Both the position numbers and the translations under genes were made by a program. DNA of 64,000 nucleotides from Poecilobothrus nobilitatus (Eukaryota; Arthropoda; Insecta; Diptera; Dolichopodidae), in contig OX352772.1 in assembly GCA_947095535.1 (NCBI GenBank), forward strand, positions 221,407,617 through 221,471,616, given 5' to 3'. Below the pieces are notes generated by a model, which saw only the letters and a list, made by a program, of their open reading frames with translations, had not been told where the DNA came from and made no database searches. Positions 11,368-23,230 of this stretch are shown here, piece after piece. The stretch's first letter is position 1. Every line of letters begins with the position of its first letter.

Positions 11368-14150
11368 CTAGCAGAGTACCCGGCGTTGCCCGGAGTATTT
11401 TATTGGCTTTATGAAATAAAAATTATTAACTTTTGTTTCTGCGTTAATATAATTTAATTAATATAGTTAACTTATTACTATGTATTTACAGATGCTGGTA
11501 GTTTATATTCTATTTTTTATTAGATTTAGTTAAGTTGAATAAACAGAGCTAAGAATTAGAGACAATTCTTCTACAAAAATTTTTTAAAGGAATCAATAAT
11601 CTATTGAGTACACAATTACGGTGAAGTGAATTTCCACAATATATACTTTAATACCGAGACATAAAATCGCATTTCAATTATGACCATATTGTAGTACATT
11701 TTTTTTCGTAAGTAATGTCACTTCATGTTTTTGTGAATTATCCTTTTAAGCACATTTTGAAAAATTTGCTATTAGGTTCGCTCTGTCCCTCCGTCTGTTT
11801 ACAAAACTTATATATTCGTTAATATTCGTTAATACTGAAACATAAAATCGTATTTAAATTATAAAAGACCATAATGTAATCAAATTTTTTTTTGTAAGTA
11901 ATTTCACTTCATGTTTTGCTGAATTATCTTTTTAAGCACATTTTGAAAAATTTATTATTAAGTTCGATCTGTCACTCCGTCTGTTAAAACTTATATACTG
12001 TTTAATAAAGAGCAATGAAATATTAACTATGCATAGGTCTCTTAAGAGAGTAATGTTGTAGAACAACTTTTTTATGTACCCTCCCCGTTGGAGATCCTAC
12101 AGCACCGACAGCTTTTCAAATTTTGAAAAAACTTCTTTTTAAATGCGTACATTTCAGGTTCTGTTTAACATATTTTCAATATAAAAAATACATGATTGTT
12201 TTTTACCTTTATAAATCAACCAGAATTTTTTTACGTTTAGTTTTCTAATTATATTGCCAAATTGATTGGCTAAAAATATGTGTAAAAGTTGTATATGGAT
12301 AAGAATGTAAGGTTTTCTGTTCTTTAAATATGAATGTACTCATTTTTGATTAAATGATGTACAGAAATGTGAATATGTTTTCTAATTTAATTGATTTAGT
12401 TTATAGTATTTTTAAATATACGGATATTATACATACTATATGTACATATGATACTTTATGGGAAACATGTTATACACATGCATCTTATATAGGACCACAT
12501 GTAAAGACCACATGTAAGTAATGTATTTCTGAATGATGACATGATGATTGTCTAACGTAGCAGATTGTTTCTGTTTTTTAACTATATTATACTGTTCTAT
12601 ATTAGAAATTTGCATTGAAAGGTTTTTATGGAATATTAGAAACAGTATAGATAAAAGTAAAGAGTGTTGAAAATATCTTTTTAATAATAATAACAATACA
12701 CAAAATTAGGAAAAATATTATTAATAAGTGCTCGTGCGGAAATGGGTTAACAAACGTTAACAAACATTTTGTCACAGGCTTAATTTAGAACCATAAATTC
12801 ATCCTGCCAAATTAGACAGAAATTAGAAACAAATTTTTTTTTTGACAGTCTATCGTGTCGAAATGTGTTAATGCATCACAACAAAATGTATTGAATGAGT
12901 TTGTCTGCCAAAGTGCAATACTTGTGTAAATTTTCAATTGGTCAAATCGTTAAAGCACAACAACAAAAAATGAGAATTTCATGGCCTGATGGGTTAATGT
13001 ATCGTAACCAAATCAACTCAGAAAACTTTTGTTATAAAGACCTACACTTTTGTAAATTTTCAACTCAATTGGTAAAACCGTTCAAGTGCACCGTTCAAGT
13101 GCGACAACAAAGAAATTAAAAAACTTCATTGAAGTCTGGTGCCAAAACGGATTAATGCATCATAACCAAATCAACTTAGTGAGTTTCTGTGATAAAGAGT
13201 TACACTTCTGTAAATTTTCAACTAAATTAGTCAAGCCGTTTAGGCGCGACAACAAAGAAATTAAAAAATTTCATTGAACCCTGCTGCTGAAATGGCTTAA
13301 TAAATCTTAACCAAATCAACCCAGTAAGTTTTTATGGTAAAGACCTACACTTCTGTAAATTTTCAACTAAATTAGTCAAGCCGTTTAGGCGCGACAACAA
13401 AGAAATTAAAAAATTTCATTGAACCCTGCTGCCGAAATGGGTTAATGGATCTTAACCAAATCAACTCACTGACCTTCTGTGGTAAAGAGCTAAACTTCTG
13501 TAAATTTTCAACTAAATTAGTCAAGCTGTTTAGGCGCGACAACAAAGAAATTAAAAAACTTCATTGAGACCTGGTGCCGAAACGGGTTAATGGATCATAA
13601 GCAAATTAACTAAGTGGACTTTTGGGCTACAGAGCAACAGTTTTGCAAGTTTTCAAATTAATTGATTGAACCGTTTAAGCAGGACAACAAAAACATTTAA
13701 TGAACTTCGTTGGGCTCTCGTGTCCAAACGGGTTACCGGATCTTCATAAAAATTTGTCACAGGCTTTTTTTCAGACCATAAAACCCCACCATACAAAATT
13801 GGACATAAATCGGAAACAAAAAATTTTTTGGAAGCCCGCCGGGCCGAACCCGGGCACCATTTTGAATCCAAATTTCTTCGGTACCCGTCCAATGATAAGA
13901 AAAATATTTGTCCAAATTGTCAACTCAATCGATCAAACCGTTTAAGCAGGACAACGAAAAAACGAAACGACTTTAAATGGCTCTCGGGCCGCAATGGGTT
14001 AATGAACCGAAACGCGATATAGCCTATAACACTTTCCGGGGTCGTAGAAACGTTCCTGCAAAATTTGGTTGCAATCGGACTGGTGGTTTTTACGTGAAAA
14101 GGGCACAAACAAACAAACAAACAAACAGAATTTCTTCCTTATTTATTAGA
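11368..14150 (-). mobile_element. Non-autonomous Helitron H2 (full length, inverted relative to H1)
   Basis: The plus strand shows CTAGCAGAG, the reversed 3' hairpin (CCCGGCGTTGCCCGG) at 11368-11390, and ends TTATTAGA before a T, the reversed TC start. Internal sequence is nearly the same as H1 read backwards, including the ~145-bp internal tandem repeats. No Rep/helicase gene is present. Confidence 0.85.
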
Positions 14151-14587
14151 TCAAATGAGGATTTTTCTCATCTTGTTCATGCCCTGATGGTGATGGGAAG
14201 TCTTCATCTGATGGCTGTTATTGTTCATCTCCATTTGTCGCACAAGGATCTGAATCAGTTTCGCAAATGCCTAGCAATAATGATAAAGAATTACTTCAAC
14301 ATTCGAAAGAAAAGTTTAATACAAAAATCATAGTTGCAAAAATTATAATAACTTACGTTCATCTTGTAGATCCATATAGAAGTAATAGATAATTATTGAT
14401 ATAAGATTTATATTAAACTAACTAATTCATGCTTTACTACAGCAATAATATTATTAAAAAGTTGCCTTTTCTACTATTATTTTTATTACCTTCAATTAGT
14501 ATTTTTACTGATTTTTATTTATTTATTTTTATTTAATAAAATTCCAAAATTATTCATAGTTTACAATATTAACTTACACAATACTTA
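14151..14587. other. Unassigned sequence with weak coding look
   Basis: This stretch is less AT-rich near 14151-14260. One plus frame with many Ser, Asp and Cys codons stays open for about 80 codons. A GTAAGT-like donor lies on the minus strand near 14350. I recognise no protein, and the rest is AT-rich. Confidence 0.3.
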
Positions 14588-14690
14588 AAATTTATTCTTT
14601 TATTTTGTTGTTTATTACATTGTATAAATTAAAAAAAAATGTACACTACACAGTAGTGGATACTAGTGGGTTGTGGAGGATTTATTTTTT
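14588..14690 (+). repeat. Left terminal inverted repeat of a 3.5-kb composite
   Basis: This ~100-bp segment is the reverse complement of 17985-18086 with few mismatches. It includes a small palindrome, CACTACACAGTAGTG, followed by GGGTTGTGGAG. The pair frames an RTE LINE and tRNA-like sequences. Confidence 0.75.
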
Positions 14691-15224
14691 TTCTTTATTT
14701 TTCACTGTTTAGTAATTAATATATATATTTTTTTTTTTCCTAAGGGAGGTGGGAATCTTCCAAAGACACCAAGAATTTCCCCATTGGTAGTGTCAGATTC
14801 TTACTGACTAAACCCACCTCCCCCTTTAGCCAATATAGTATGATGAAATCCTTACCAGCGAACGCAGTATATTCGCTAGGGAGTAGGGATAGGAAAGGAT
14901 ATGAAATGGATATGGAAACATTGAATTGGAAGTGGGACTGTAAGGAAACATGAAACCGCCTATTATTATTACTATTTGGCTAACAGTGACTAAAGCCGTC
15001 ACAACAGTTACAACATGTAGTAGTAGTACTAAGTACATGAGGTAATTATTGAAGGCAAACCGCAGTGTCACTGTAGCGCAGTGTAGCGGCTACTATTATT
15101 GGTATTAGCATTCTTATTAATATTATTATTATTTTACTAGAGTCAGCGCCATCAGTGGATTACAACGTGCAGCAGTATATAACTAATGACTAAAGCCATC
15201 TTTGCTAATTTTATTCGATTCTCA

Positions 15225-16450
15225 ATGTCTTCTTTGCTCCTGCGTTTGCGGTAAGAATACTGCCAAGGTAGTTGAAACTTGTCACATCCTCTATGTATGT
15301 GTTGCTTATTCCTAGTGGATTGGAATTGTTTGCATTCAATCTTAGGGACTTTGTTTTTGCAATATTTATATTGAGTCCTACTTTATGTGTTTTGTGTTTA
15401 GGGAATCTAGTTTTTGTTGCATATTCCTGTGTGTATGTGCAAGTAGAGCAATTTCATCAGCATATTCGAGGTCATCTAGGCGAGATGTAAGGGTCCAATT
15501 GATTCCTGTTTGGTGTATTAGTGAATCTTCCAATACGCCGTCGAGAACGATGTTGAACAGGATTGGAGGAAGTGGACATCCTTGTTTAACTCCAGCCTTG
15601 AGGCTTATCGGATCGCTAAGGTTTCCATTGTGGAGAACTCTCTACTCGGCGTTGGTGTACATATTTTGGATGATATTTCTGATTTTAGGTGGTATATTCC
15701 TTCTTCTGAGAGCCCTCCAGATGGCCCTGTGTTTTATTTTATCGAATGCTCTTTCAAAGTCCACGAATGTTATGTAGAGTGTTGATTTCCTCTGCTGATT
15801 GTTCGATTATCAGACGCAGAGTATTTGAGTGATCTGTACAGTTGCGCTGCTTTCTAAAACCTGCTTGTTGCTCACGAAGGGTGTCCTCTATTCGTGCTTC
15901 AATTCTGGAGTGTATTATAAGAGCCAGTAATTTATTTAGTGTGTTTAGGAATGTAATACCACGCCAATTTTTGTATTCTTGGAGATTTCCTTTTTTGGAA
16001 GTGTTATTATGATTCCTGTTTTCCAGCTTTCCGGTATGGCTTCATTGTTCCAAATTTCTTCCAAGATAGGCTGAAGAACTCCTGCTATATATCCTGTGTT
16101 TGCTTGGAGAAGTTCTGAAGGTGTTCCATCTATACCCGGCGCTTTTTTGCTTTTCAGCCTTGAAAGTGCAGCTATATTTTCTCTGTTTGATGGGGCATTT
16201 ACAGTAATTCGGCTTCTTGTGTCTGCAGTCTCCATTCTTATTTCTAATTGGACGATTTTTCATGAAGTTCTGTTTTGTGAGAATTCTTACTTTGTTGTAG
16301 AGGGATCGCATATTATTTTGGTTTGTTGCTCTTTGTGCATCAGCTGCAATATTGTTGAAGAATTTCCTCTTGTCTCTTCTGGCACTTTTCTTTACTTCTT
16401 TCGCTTTCAGGTTATATTGGGTTTTGACTTCATCCGATTGGGTTAGTTAT
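15225..16450 (-). pseudogene. RTE reverse transcriptase, frameshifted
   Basis: Minus-strand frames contain SRLKSKKAPGIDGTPSELL (first RT block), IPESWKTGIIITLPKK, an F-D-F-E-x-A-F-D catalytic-A block around 15760, a GVKQGCPL-type block around 15580 and an EYAD-type catalytic-C box around 15450. The frame changes several times. The arrangement matches the reverse transcriptase of RTE elements and follows the endonuclease directly. It would prime cDNA from the nicked target, but it is broken here. Confidence 0.75.
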
Positions 16451-16615
16451 AGTTTTTCGCTAAGCTTCCTTCTTTGCTGAATTAGGGTCCAGGTTTCATC
16501 GGATATTCACTCTTTCTTATTAGGTATTGCTTTACCTAAGTGAAATCTTCTTCACCAACTTGAAGTAAGATTGACTGTAAATTGTCTGTATTAATTTGCT
16601 GATTCTGCAGCTTTG

Positions 16616-17167
16616 TCACAAATTCTCTTTTTGTACTTTGTTTGAACCAGCTTTTGCATTGAAGTCTCCCATTATTAGTAAGATGTCGGTGCTGCGAATT
16701 CTTTCTAAGATTGCGGAGAGCTGGGAGTAGAACTCGTCTTTCATCTCTTCGGATGCCGCTTCTGTGGGAGCATAACATTGAATTATAGAAATTTTTCGTA
16801 TTGCAGAGTGGAATCTTGCTTGTATAATTTTGTCGGAAGCCGGGGTCCAGCTTATTAGGCTATTTTTTAATGTTTTATCTATTATTATTCCTACACCACT
16901 TTCACTTCCGCTCCCCGTTCCACTGTATATCATATTACTTCCTTCAGATGTAGTTATTTCTACTGTGCCAGGCCATCTTATCTCACTCAAGCCCAGAATT
17001 TTAACTTTGTATTTCTGTCTTTCTCTTTCTACTGGGGCTAACCTTGATGTTTCTTTCAGAGTGCGTACATTCCAATTTCCAATTCTTGTCCTTGTTTTCG
17101 TGCCAATGGTCGTTACCGTATTTTCATTTTGTAATATCCGAGGCTCTGTTTCAGTTTCTTGAGTCAT
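16616..17167 (-). pseudogene. RTE-type apurinic-like endonuclease
   Basis: A 183-codon frame reads RIGNWNVRTLKETS near the start, then ILGLSEIRWPGT, IIQCYAPTEAA and LLIMGDFNAKAG. These are the conserved blocks of the exonuclease-endonuclease-phosphatase fold in RTE LINEs, including the glutamate of SEIRW and the Asp/Asn of GDFN. It would nick target DNA. The open frame ends at 16616 and the protein continues in other frames, so it is truncated. The starting ATG lies just before the usual N-terminal block and is plausible. Confidence 0.8.
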
Positions 17168-17170
17168 ATT

Positions 17171-17560
17171 TTGTTCGCTAAGCAGCTAAGCAGTCTGCTG
17201 TAGCTATCCACATAATTTCTATAATCTCACGTCTTGTAGAAAGATTTCGCAAGATGTCGTGGTGCGATTTTTTTATTCTTTTTACATATCCCTATCTTTT
17301 GACATACAGATGTTGGTTGGATTATGCTAGTCATGTCATATATCATTAATGTCAGTTCCACAAGTGCACATGGTGTAATAGGTATTTTTGTATTAAGTAT
17401 TATTTATTAGATATAGATTATTTCTGGAACATGATTATAGGTATTTGTTTATATTATTTTTTGTTATTAATTATTACTTTCTATTTTTAGGTATGAAATA
17501 TTAGATTATAAATTATAAGATAATATGTTATAAGAGTATAGTATTATATATATTTTTATT
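17171..17560. other. AT-rich segment inside the composite
   Basis: Nothing recognisable apart from an AT-rich bias; it lies between the LINE 5' end and the tRNA-like sequences. Confidence 0.5.
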
Positions 17561-17563
17561 TAT

Positions 17564-17643
17564 CCAGCCGAGGATCGAACCCGATACCCCTCACTCCATT
17601 ACGAGTGAGAGTTGGTGCTCTTAACTAATACACCATTGGCTGG
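17564..17643 (-). tRNA. tRNA-like sequence (pseudogene or SINE head)
   Basis: On the minus strand the ends CCAGCC and GGCTGG pair, a GGTG/CACC D-arm and AGTTAA D-loop motif are present, and GGGTTCGATCC matches the B-box/T-arm. The middle hairpin pairs CTCACTC with GAGTGAG around a 6-base loop, which does not fit a normal 7-base anticodon loop, and the T-arm to acceptor spacing is short. I therefore call it tRNA-like rather than a working tRNA, without an amino acid. Confidence 0.4.
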
Positions 17644-17680
17644 ATACGATATAAAAGTACTACATATTTTTTATTTATGA

Positions 17681-17720
17681 CCTGACCGAGGTTTGAACCC
17701 AAGACCCTTCGATTGAAAGA
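17681..17720 (-). repeat. Second tRNA T-arm-like segment
   Basis: The minus strand reads GGGTTCAAACC followed by TCGGTCAGG, a B-box/T-arm-like stretch 40 bp from the first tRNA-like unit. Near-identical copies occur at 19881-19917 (minus) and 26375-26411 (plus), each near RTE 3' ends and Helitron ends. Confidence 0.5.
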
Positions 17721-17984
17721 AGAAGAATATATATTATTTTATTTTATATAATATATTTTAATTTTATTGTTTTGTTGTTATTTGTTGTAGGGTATACGTT
17801 TTAGACATTTACTAATTTTACTTTATTTGTATATTCTATTTAAACATAAATCTATAAAACTATTTACATTAATTATATTAGTTATACTTTATTTTTACAT
17901 TTACTACAAGGGTAAAAAGCGCAACAAATATATTTTAATGTTTTAATATATTTTAATAATGCTCATTTTAATAAAAAATATATA

Positions 17985-18086
17985 AAAAATAAATGCTCCA
18001 CAACCCCCTAGAATCCACTACTGTGTAGTGTACATTTTTTTGTAATTTATACAATGTAATAAACAATAAAATAAAAGAATAAATTT
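17985..18086 (-). repeat. Right terminal inverted repeat of the composite
   Basis: Reverse complement of 14588-14690, with the same CACTACTGTGTAGTG palindrome. The two arms are separated by about 3.3 kb. Confidence 0.75.
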
Positions 18087-18160
18087 AGACAGAGTTTTTT
18101 CATATAGTATTTTATATTCGTAGTTGAAGTACTTATTAGCTATACTTTCTTTAAAACTAT

Positions 18161-18391
18161 TTAAATTTTCCATTTTACTAATTCTTTTGATTTGCATTCC
18201 AAAACATATTTAGGAAACGGTACTAAAGCTGAATTTACTTCATAATAAATTTCAGAATAATCCACCCATTTGAAATAATTTATTTCATTTGATGATAGCT
18301 CATTTTTATAATCAAAAGAAAATGCATTGAAGTTTACAGTTGCTTTGCAGTGTGGTGGAATTTGTGCTGTAAACCCAATGAGAGTTTTAAT
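18161..18391 (-). pseudogene. Unrecognised coding-like fragment
   Basis: A minus-strand frame without an ATG is open for about 76 codons and has an ordinary protein-like composition (aromatic residues, Lys, Asp, Pro), for example GFTAQIPPHCKATVNF and ALVPFPKYVLECKSKEL. I do not recognise the family. The alternating beta-like pattern is only weakly suggestive of a beta-rich domain. It could be one exon or a fragment of a decayed gene. Confidence 0.3.
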
Positions 18392-18907
18392 TTATTTTCA
18401 CTTAACAGTAATTCCAATAACTTACAGCATGTTTTTGTACGGTAGAGTGCAGGGCCCTATTTTATAAAACTATTAGTCTAATACTAATAAACTAATAATT
18501 ATTAGTACTAATAAATATTGAGTAATAATTTTTTGTTTCATAACACTTTTCTGTTACTAATAAATTTTTACTAATAAATTATTACTGCAAAACACAAAAT
18601 ATTGGTGTAAACTCGTCACTAATAATTCGTGGTTGACTGTTAAGTTATTTTGTATATATAATTACTTATTATCATTATATTTCATTCATTTATAACATAT
18701 GTGTCATTTGTACATGTATATATATATTATACATACATACATATATTTACATATATACATATATGTATTATAGTTTTAATTATAATAAATGTAAAATAAA
18801 TAAAAAATAAAATATTTAATATAATTTAAATTATATGCAAAAATAATTCTGCTTTTTTTATTTATAAACAAAACTAAAACAATTTTATTTATTTATTTTT
18901 TCTGTTT
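18392..18907. other. AT-rich simple sequence
   Basis: Contains many AGTAATAA/ACTAATAA words and TATACATA runs. No gene is visible. Confidence 0.5.
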
Positions 18908-19388
18908 TAAGTGTAATATTATACAAATTATATTTTATTTTCTTATAGGTATATAACAGATATATAATGTTTTCTTGTGTTATATATTTTTCGTTTTGAT
19001 ACACATTTCATATTTCTAAATAATTCATTTTATTTATTTATTGTTTTATAATTAATAAAGCCTATAAGTAAAAAAAAATAATAAAATTTGATGAGAGCAA
19101 AAAAGCTTAAACCTTTATTATAATTTTTTTTTTACGTAGAGGTGGGAAGTGTAATATTATACAAATTATATTTTATTTTCTTATAGGTATATAACAGATA
19201 TATAATGTTTTCTTGTTTATTTATATATTTTTCGTTTTGATACACATTTCATATTTCTAAATAATTCATTTTATTTATTTATTGTTTTATAATTAATAAA
19301 GCCTATAAGTAAAAAAAAATATTAAAATTAGATGAGGGCAAAAAAGCTTAAACCTTTATTATAATTTTTTTTTTACGTAGAGGTGGGA
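18908..19388 (+). repeat. 240-bp direct tandem duplication
   Basis: 18908-19146 and 19149-19388 match almost base for base, each ending TTTTACGTAGAGGTGGGAA. The second copy runs straight into an RTE 3' end at 19383. The sequence has no coding content. Confidence 0.8.
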
Positions 19389-19711
19389 ATCTTCCAAAGA
19401 CACCAAGAATTTCCCATTGGTATTGTCAAATTCTTACTGACTAAACCCACCTTCCTCTTTAGCCAATAAAATGGGATGAAATCCTTACCTGCGAAAGCAG
19501 TATTTTAGCTAGGGAGTAGGGATAAGAAAAGATAGGAAATGGATACGGAAACATTGAATTGAGAGTTGGGAGGAAACAATGAATCTGCCCATTATTATTA
19601 CTATTTTTTTAACAGCGACTATTATAGCCCTTACAACAGTTACAACATGCATTATTATATAACACCTTACTGCATGAGGTAATTATTGAAGGCAACCATC
19701 ACTGTAACTGT
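19383..19711 (-). mobile_element. RTE LINE 3'-end fragment
   Basis: Matches the 3' UTR of the RTE element at 14740-15130 (AGGTGGGAATCTTCC through the CCTTCAATAA-type block) and lacks all coding sequence. It is a 5'-truncated copy and abuts an ATT microsatellite. Confidence 0.75.
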
Positions 19712-19717
19712 AGCAGC

Positions 19718-19787
<70 letters not shown>

Positions 19788-19803
19788 TATTATTATTATT
19801 ATT
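19712..19803 (+). repeat. (ATT)n microsatellite
   Basis: About 30 ATT units with one interruption, directly at the 5'-truncated side of the RTE fragment. Confidence 0.95.
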
Positions 19804-19928
19804 ACTTTCATTGTTATTGCTACTATTAATTATACGATATACATTATTACGATATGAAATTAATATTTTTTTATTTATATGACCTGACGGAGGTTTGAAC
19901 CCAAAACCCTTCGATATTTATATTTAAA

Positions 19929-21617
19929 CTAGCAGAGTACCCGGCGTTGCCCGGAGTATCTTATCGGCTTTATGAAATAAAAATTATTAACTTTTGCAAA
20001 AGCGTTAATATAATTTAATTAATATAGTTCACGTATTACTATGCATTTTCAGATGCTGGTAGTTAATATTCGATTTTTTATTACATTTAGTTAAATTGAA
20101 TAAACAGAGTGAAAAATTAAGGACAATTCGTCTACAAAAAATCTTTAAAGGAATCAATAATTTATTAAGTACACAATTACGCCGAAGTGAGTTTTCACAA
20201 TATATTCATTAATACCCAAACATAAAATTGCATTTCAATTATAAAAGACCATATTGTAGTACATTTTTTTTCGTTAGTAATGTCACTTCATGTTTTTGTG
20301 AATTATCCTTTTAAGAACATTTTGAAAAATTTATTATTAGGTTCGCTCTTTCAATCCGTCTGTTTACAAAACTTATATACTGTTTAATAAGAGGAATGAA
20401 ATATTAACTATGCATAGGTCTCTTAAAAGAGTAATGTTGTAGAACAAGTTTTTTATGTACCCTCACCGATAGAGATTCTGCGGCACCGAGAACTCTTCAA
20501 ATTTTGAAAAAACTTCTTTTTAAATGCATACATATCAGGTTTTGTTTAATATATTTTTTTTAATATAAAAACTACATGATTGTGTTTTACCTTTATAAAT
20601 CAACCAGAATTTTTTTACGTTTACTTTTCTAATTATGTTTTCAAATTGATTGGCTAAAGATATGTGTAAAAATTGTGTATGGATAAGAATGTAAGGTTTT
20701 CAGTTCTTTAAATATGTATGTACTCATTTTTGATTAAATACTGTACAGAAATGTGAATATGTTATCTAATTTAATTGATTATGTGTATAGTATTTCTAAA
20801 TATACGGCTATTATACATAAATACTATATGTACATATTTCAATGATATTTTATGGGAAATATTTTATATACATGCATCTTATTAGGTACCCCACATGTAA
20901 AGACCACATCTAAGTAATGCATTTCTGAATGATGACATGATGATTGTCTAATGTAGGAGTTTGTTTCTGTTTTTTAACAACGGCTGAAAATGTTATGTTG
21001 TTAAGACTTAAACACAGTATTCTTAAGATACTTAATAAGGTTACTTTAATTACTGTTCTATATTCGAAATTTGCATTGAAAGATTTTTATGCAATATTAA
21101 AAACAGTATAGATAAAAGTAAAGAGTGTTGGAAATATCTTTTTAATAATAATAACAATACACAAAATTAGGCAAAATATTAAGGTGCTGGTACGGAAATG
21201 GGTTAACAAATGATAACAAACATTTTGTCACAGGCTTATTTAGAACGATAAATTCATCCTGCCAAATTAGACACAAAATAAGAACAAATTTTTTTTTTGA
21301 GAGTCATTCGTGTCTAAATGCGTTAATGTACCACAACAAAATTTATTGAATGAGTTTGTGTGCCAAAGTGCAATACTTGTGCAAATTTTCAATTGGTCAA
21401 ATCGTTTAAGCACAACAACAAAAAATGAGAAACTTCATGGCCTGAAGCCTGAAGGGTTAATATATCGTAACCAAATCAACTCAGAAAGCTTTTGTTATAA
21501 AGACAAACACTTTTGTAAATTTGTAAAACCGTTTAAGCTCGACAACAAAGAAATTAAAAAATTTCATTAAGCCCTGTTGCCGAAACGGGTTAATGGATCG
21601 TAACCAAATAAACTTAC
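19929..21617 (-). mobile_element. Helitron H3, truncated at its 5' end
   Basis: Begins with CTAGCAGAG and the reversed terminal hairpin, then matches the 3' two-thirds of H1/H2. Similarity stops near 21617 where LINE ORF1 sequence starts. The outer flank (19860-19928) is the reverse complement of the flank of H4 (26361-26430). Confidence 0.8.
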
Positions 21618-21898
21618 TTACGAAAAAGCAAAAATATAAACATTTATTTACCATTGAAATCAGCATTAAAAACCAAGATAGCCAGGTCAATAACGAAATT
21701 TTCTTTCGTCAACATCTATCAAAGCTGCAAACAAATTTGTATTATGAAGTTAAAAAAATCAAGTTGTCAAATGATTTTCAATTTCTATGGGTCAAGAATA
21801 ACCAAATTCTTTTACGTAAGAATGCCACAAGTAAAATATATAAAATTTCTTCCTTCAATGATATCTCATATATTAAAAATACTTATAACATTAGTTAA
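21618..21898 (+). pseudogene. LINE ORF1 protein, C-terminal part
   Basis: The frame ends with LSNDFQFLWVKNNQILLRK, the same F-L-W-V-(K/R)-(N/D) block as the ORF1 at 4634-5570, preceded by FRQHLSKLQTNLYYEVKKI. This is the FP-like C-terminus of insect LINE ORF1 proteins. The N-terminal finger and coiled coil are absent because the copy is truncated at the Helitron H3 junction. It is a different family from the ORF1-only elements. Confidence 0.6.
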
Positions 21899-23230
21899 TT
21901 TAAATTTAATTCAACTTTATTTTGTTTTATCATTAATAATCAATTACATTTTCACATATTATTATTTAATAATTAATTTTATAGTACAACTTTATTTTGT
22001 TTTATCATTAATAATCAATTACATTTTGACATATTATTATTTAATAAGTAATTTTATAATATCACTTTACAAAATAACAGGTGTTTTTAAAACAACACCT
22101 TACAAAGCACTATTATGGAAAAATGTTATCATTGATAGGCTTTATAATAGTTTATATTTACATATAACATTGTTTAAACAAAAGGCCAAAACTATAAAAA
22201 AAATTCATAATCTTAGATTTACAATATTAAAAAACTGTAACACCATAATTACATATTACAATTACATAACAATTTTTAAAACTACGTTATATATAATCTA
22301 TAATCTTAGAATTATTATAATAAAAACCTACACTATAATTTCATATAGCTATTACATTATTCTAAAAATTACTTTTTACAATTTCACACACTACTTTTTC
22401 TTAGAAATAACAAAAACTTTTTTTTTTTTTATTTATCAAACAGAATCTCAAAACAAAACTTTTTTTTTTTTTTAAAAAAATAATAACTTGTATATTAATA
22501 TAAAATTAATCTTAAACTATTACAAATATTATTTTTTTTGAATATATATTTTTATATATTCAAAAGGTACTACATATTTTTATCACATTACTTAAAATTA
22601 TTTTGTTTATGTTTTTTAAATGGACTTAGACTTGGATGACAATTCTGACATTTATGATGAATTAAGAGTAGATTATTTTTCAGGGGTAGATAGTAGTATG
22701 GTGAATATGAAGAGTGGTGAATATCAAACAAATTTCAATATTTTATATCTAAACATACAAAGTTTGAGAAATAAACTATACAATTTAGAAACATTCATAA
22801 AAACATATGAATGTAATATTCATGTTCTAGTATTAACCGAAATATGGATAAATGAACAGGAAAATCAATTTTTTAATATAGAAGGGTACAAATCATATTT
22901 TTCAAATCGCGAAATGTCGTATGGAGGTGTTGCTATTTATGTAAATGAGAACATAACAAGTAATTTAAGTTTTAGTTTAGAGTTTGAAAAATCGAATTTC
23001 TTAGTAATAAATCTTGTCGAACAAAAAATTAACATAGTAGCAATATATCGATCGCACGAAACAAATATTAACTCTTTTCTTGAAAAAATGGATGACATAT
23101 CAAGTAATTATAAAAATTCAATGATCTTTGGAGACTTTAATATTAATTTACTAAATAAAAATAATCAAGAAGTTATGAATTATGTAAATGTATTACTATC
23201 TAATGGTTTTATTGTGTATAATAAAGTTGC
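21618..23230 (+). mobile_element. LINE fragment: ORF1 end plus ORF2 endonuclease
   Basis: The plus strand carries the C-terminal part of an ORF1, an AT-rich inter-ORF region of about 700 bp, and the endonuclease of ORF2. Similarity to the endonuclease ends near 23220, where unrelated AT-rich sequence follows. No reverse transcriptase is present, so it is 5'- and 3'-truncated or interrupted. Confidence 0.7.

Larger units (their letters stand above)
14740..17170 (-). mobile_element. RTE-type LINE, degraded
   Basis: On the minus strand this holds an N-terminal endonuclease, a reverse transcriptase and a 3' UTR. The 3' UTR (about 15200 down to 14740, ending in CTTTGGAAGATTCCCACC) recurs at 19383-19711 on the minus strand and at 26569-27310 on the plus strand, where the coding part is missing. 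The protein pattern is that of the RTE/BovB group. Confidence 0.8.

Noticed and set aside
14151..14350. Host exon with Ser/Asp-rich product
   Set aside because: Frames are open on both strands, no domain is recognised, and splice signals do not agree with one frame.
15272..15785. Plus-strand open frames of 67-130 codons
   Set aside because: They are antisense to the RTE reverse transcriptase, whose conserved blocks are on the minus strand.
17564..17643. A functional tRNA gene
   Set aside because: The middle hairpin has a 7-bp stem and 6-base loop, and the T-arm and acceptor spacing do not fit a working tRNA. Kept only as tRNA-like.
22000..22475. 273-codon plus-strand open frame from 21654
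   Set aside because: It is almost entirely Ile, Tyr, Thr, Phe and Lys from AT-rich sequence between LINE ORF1 and ORF2. No protein pattern is seen.
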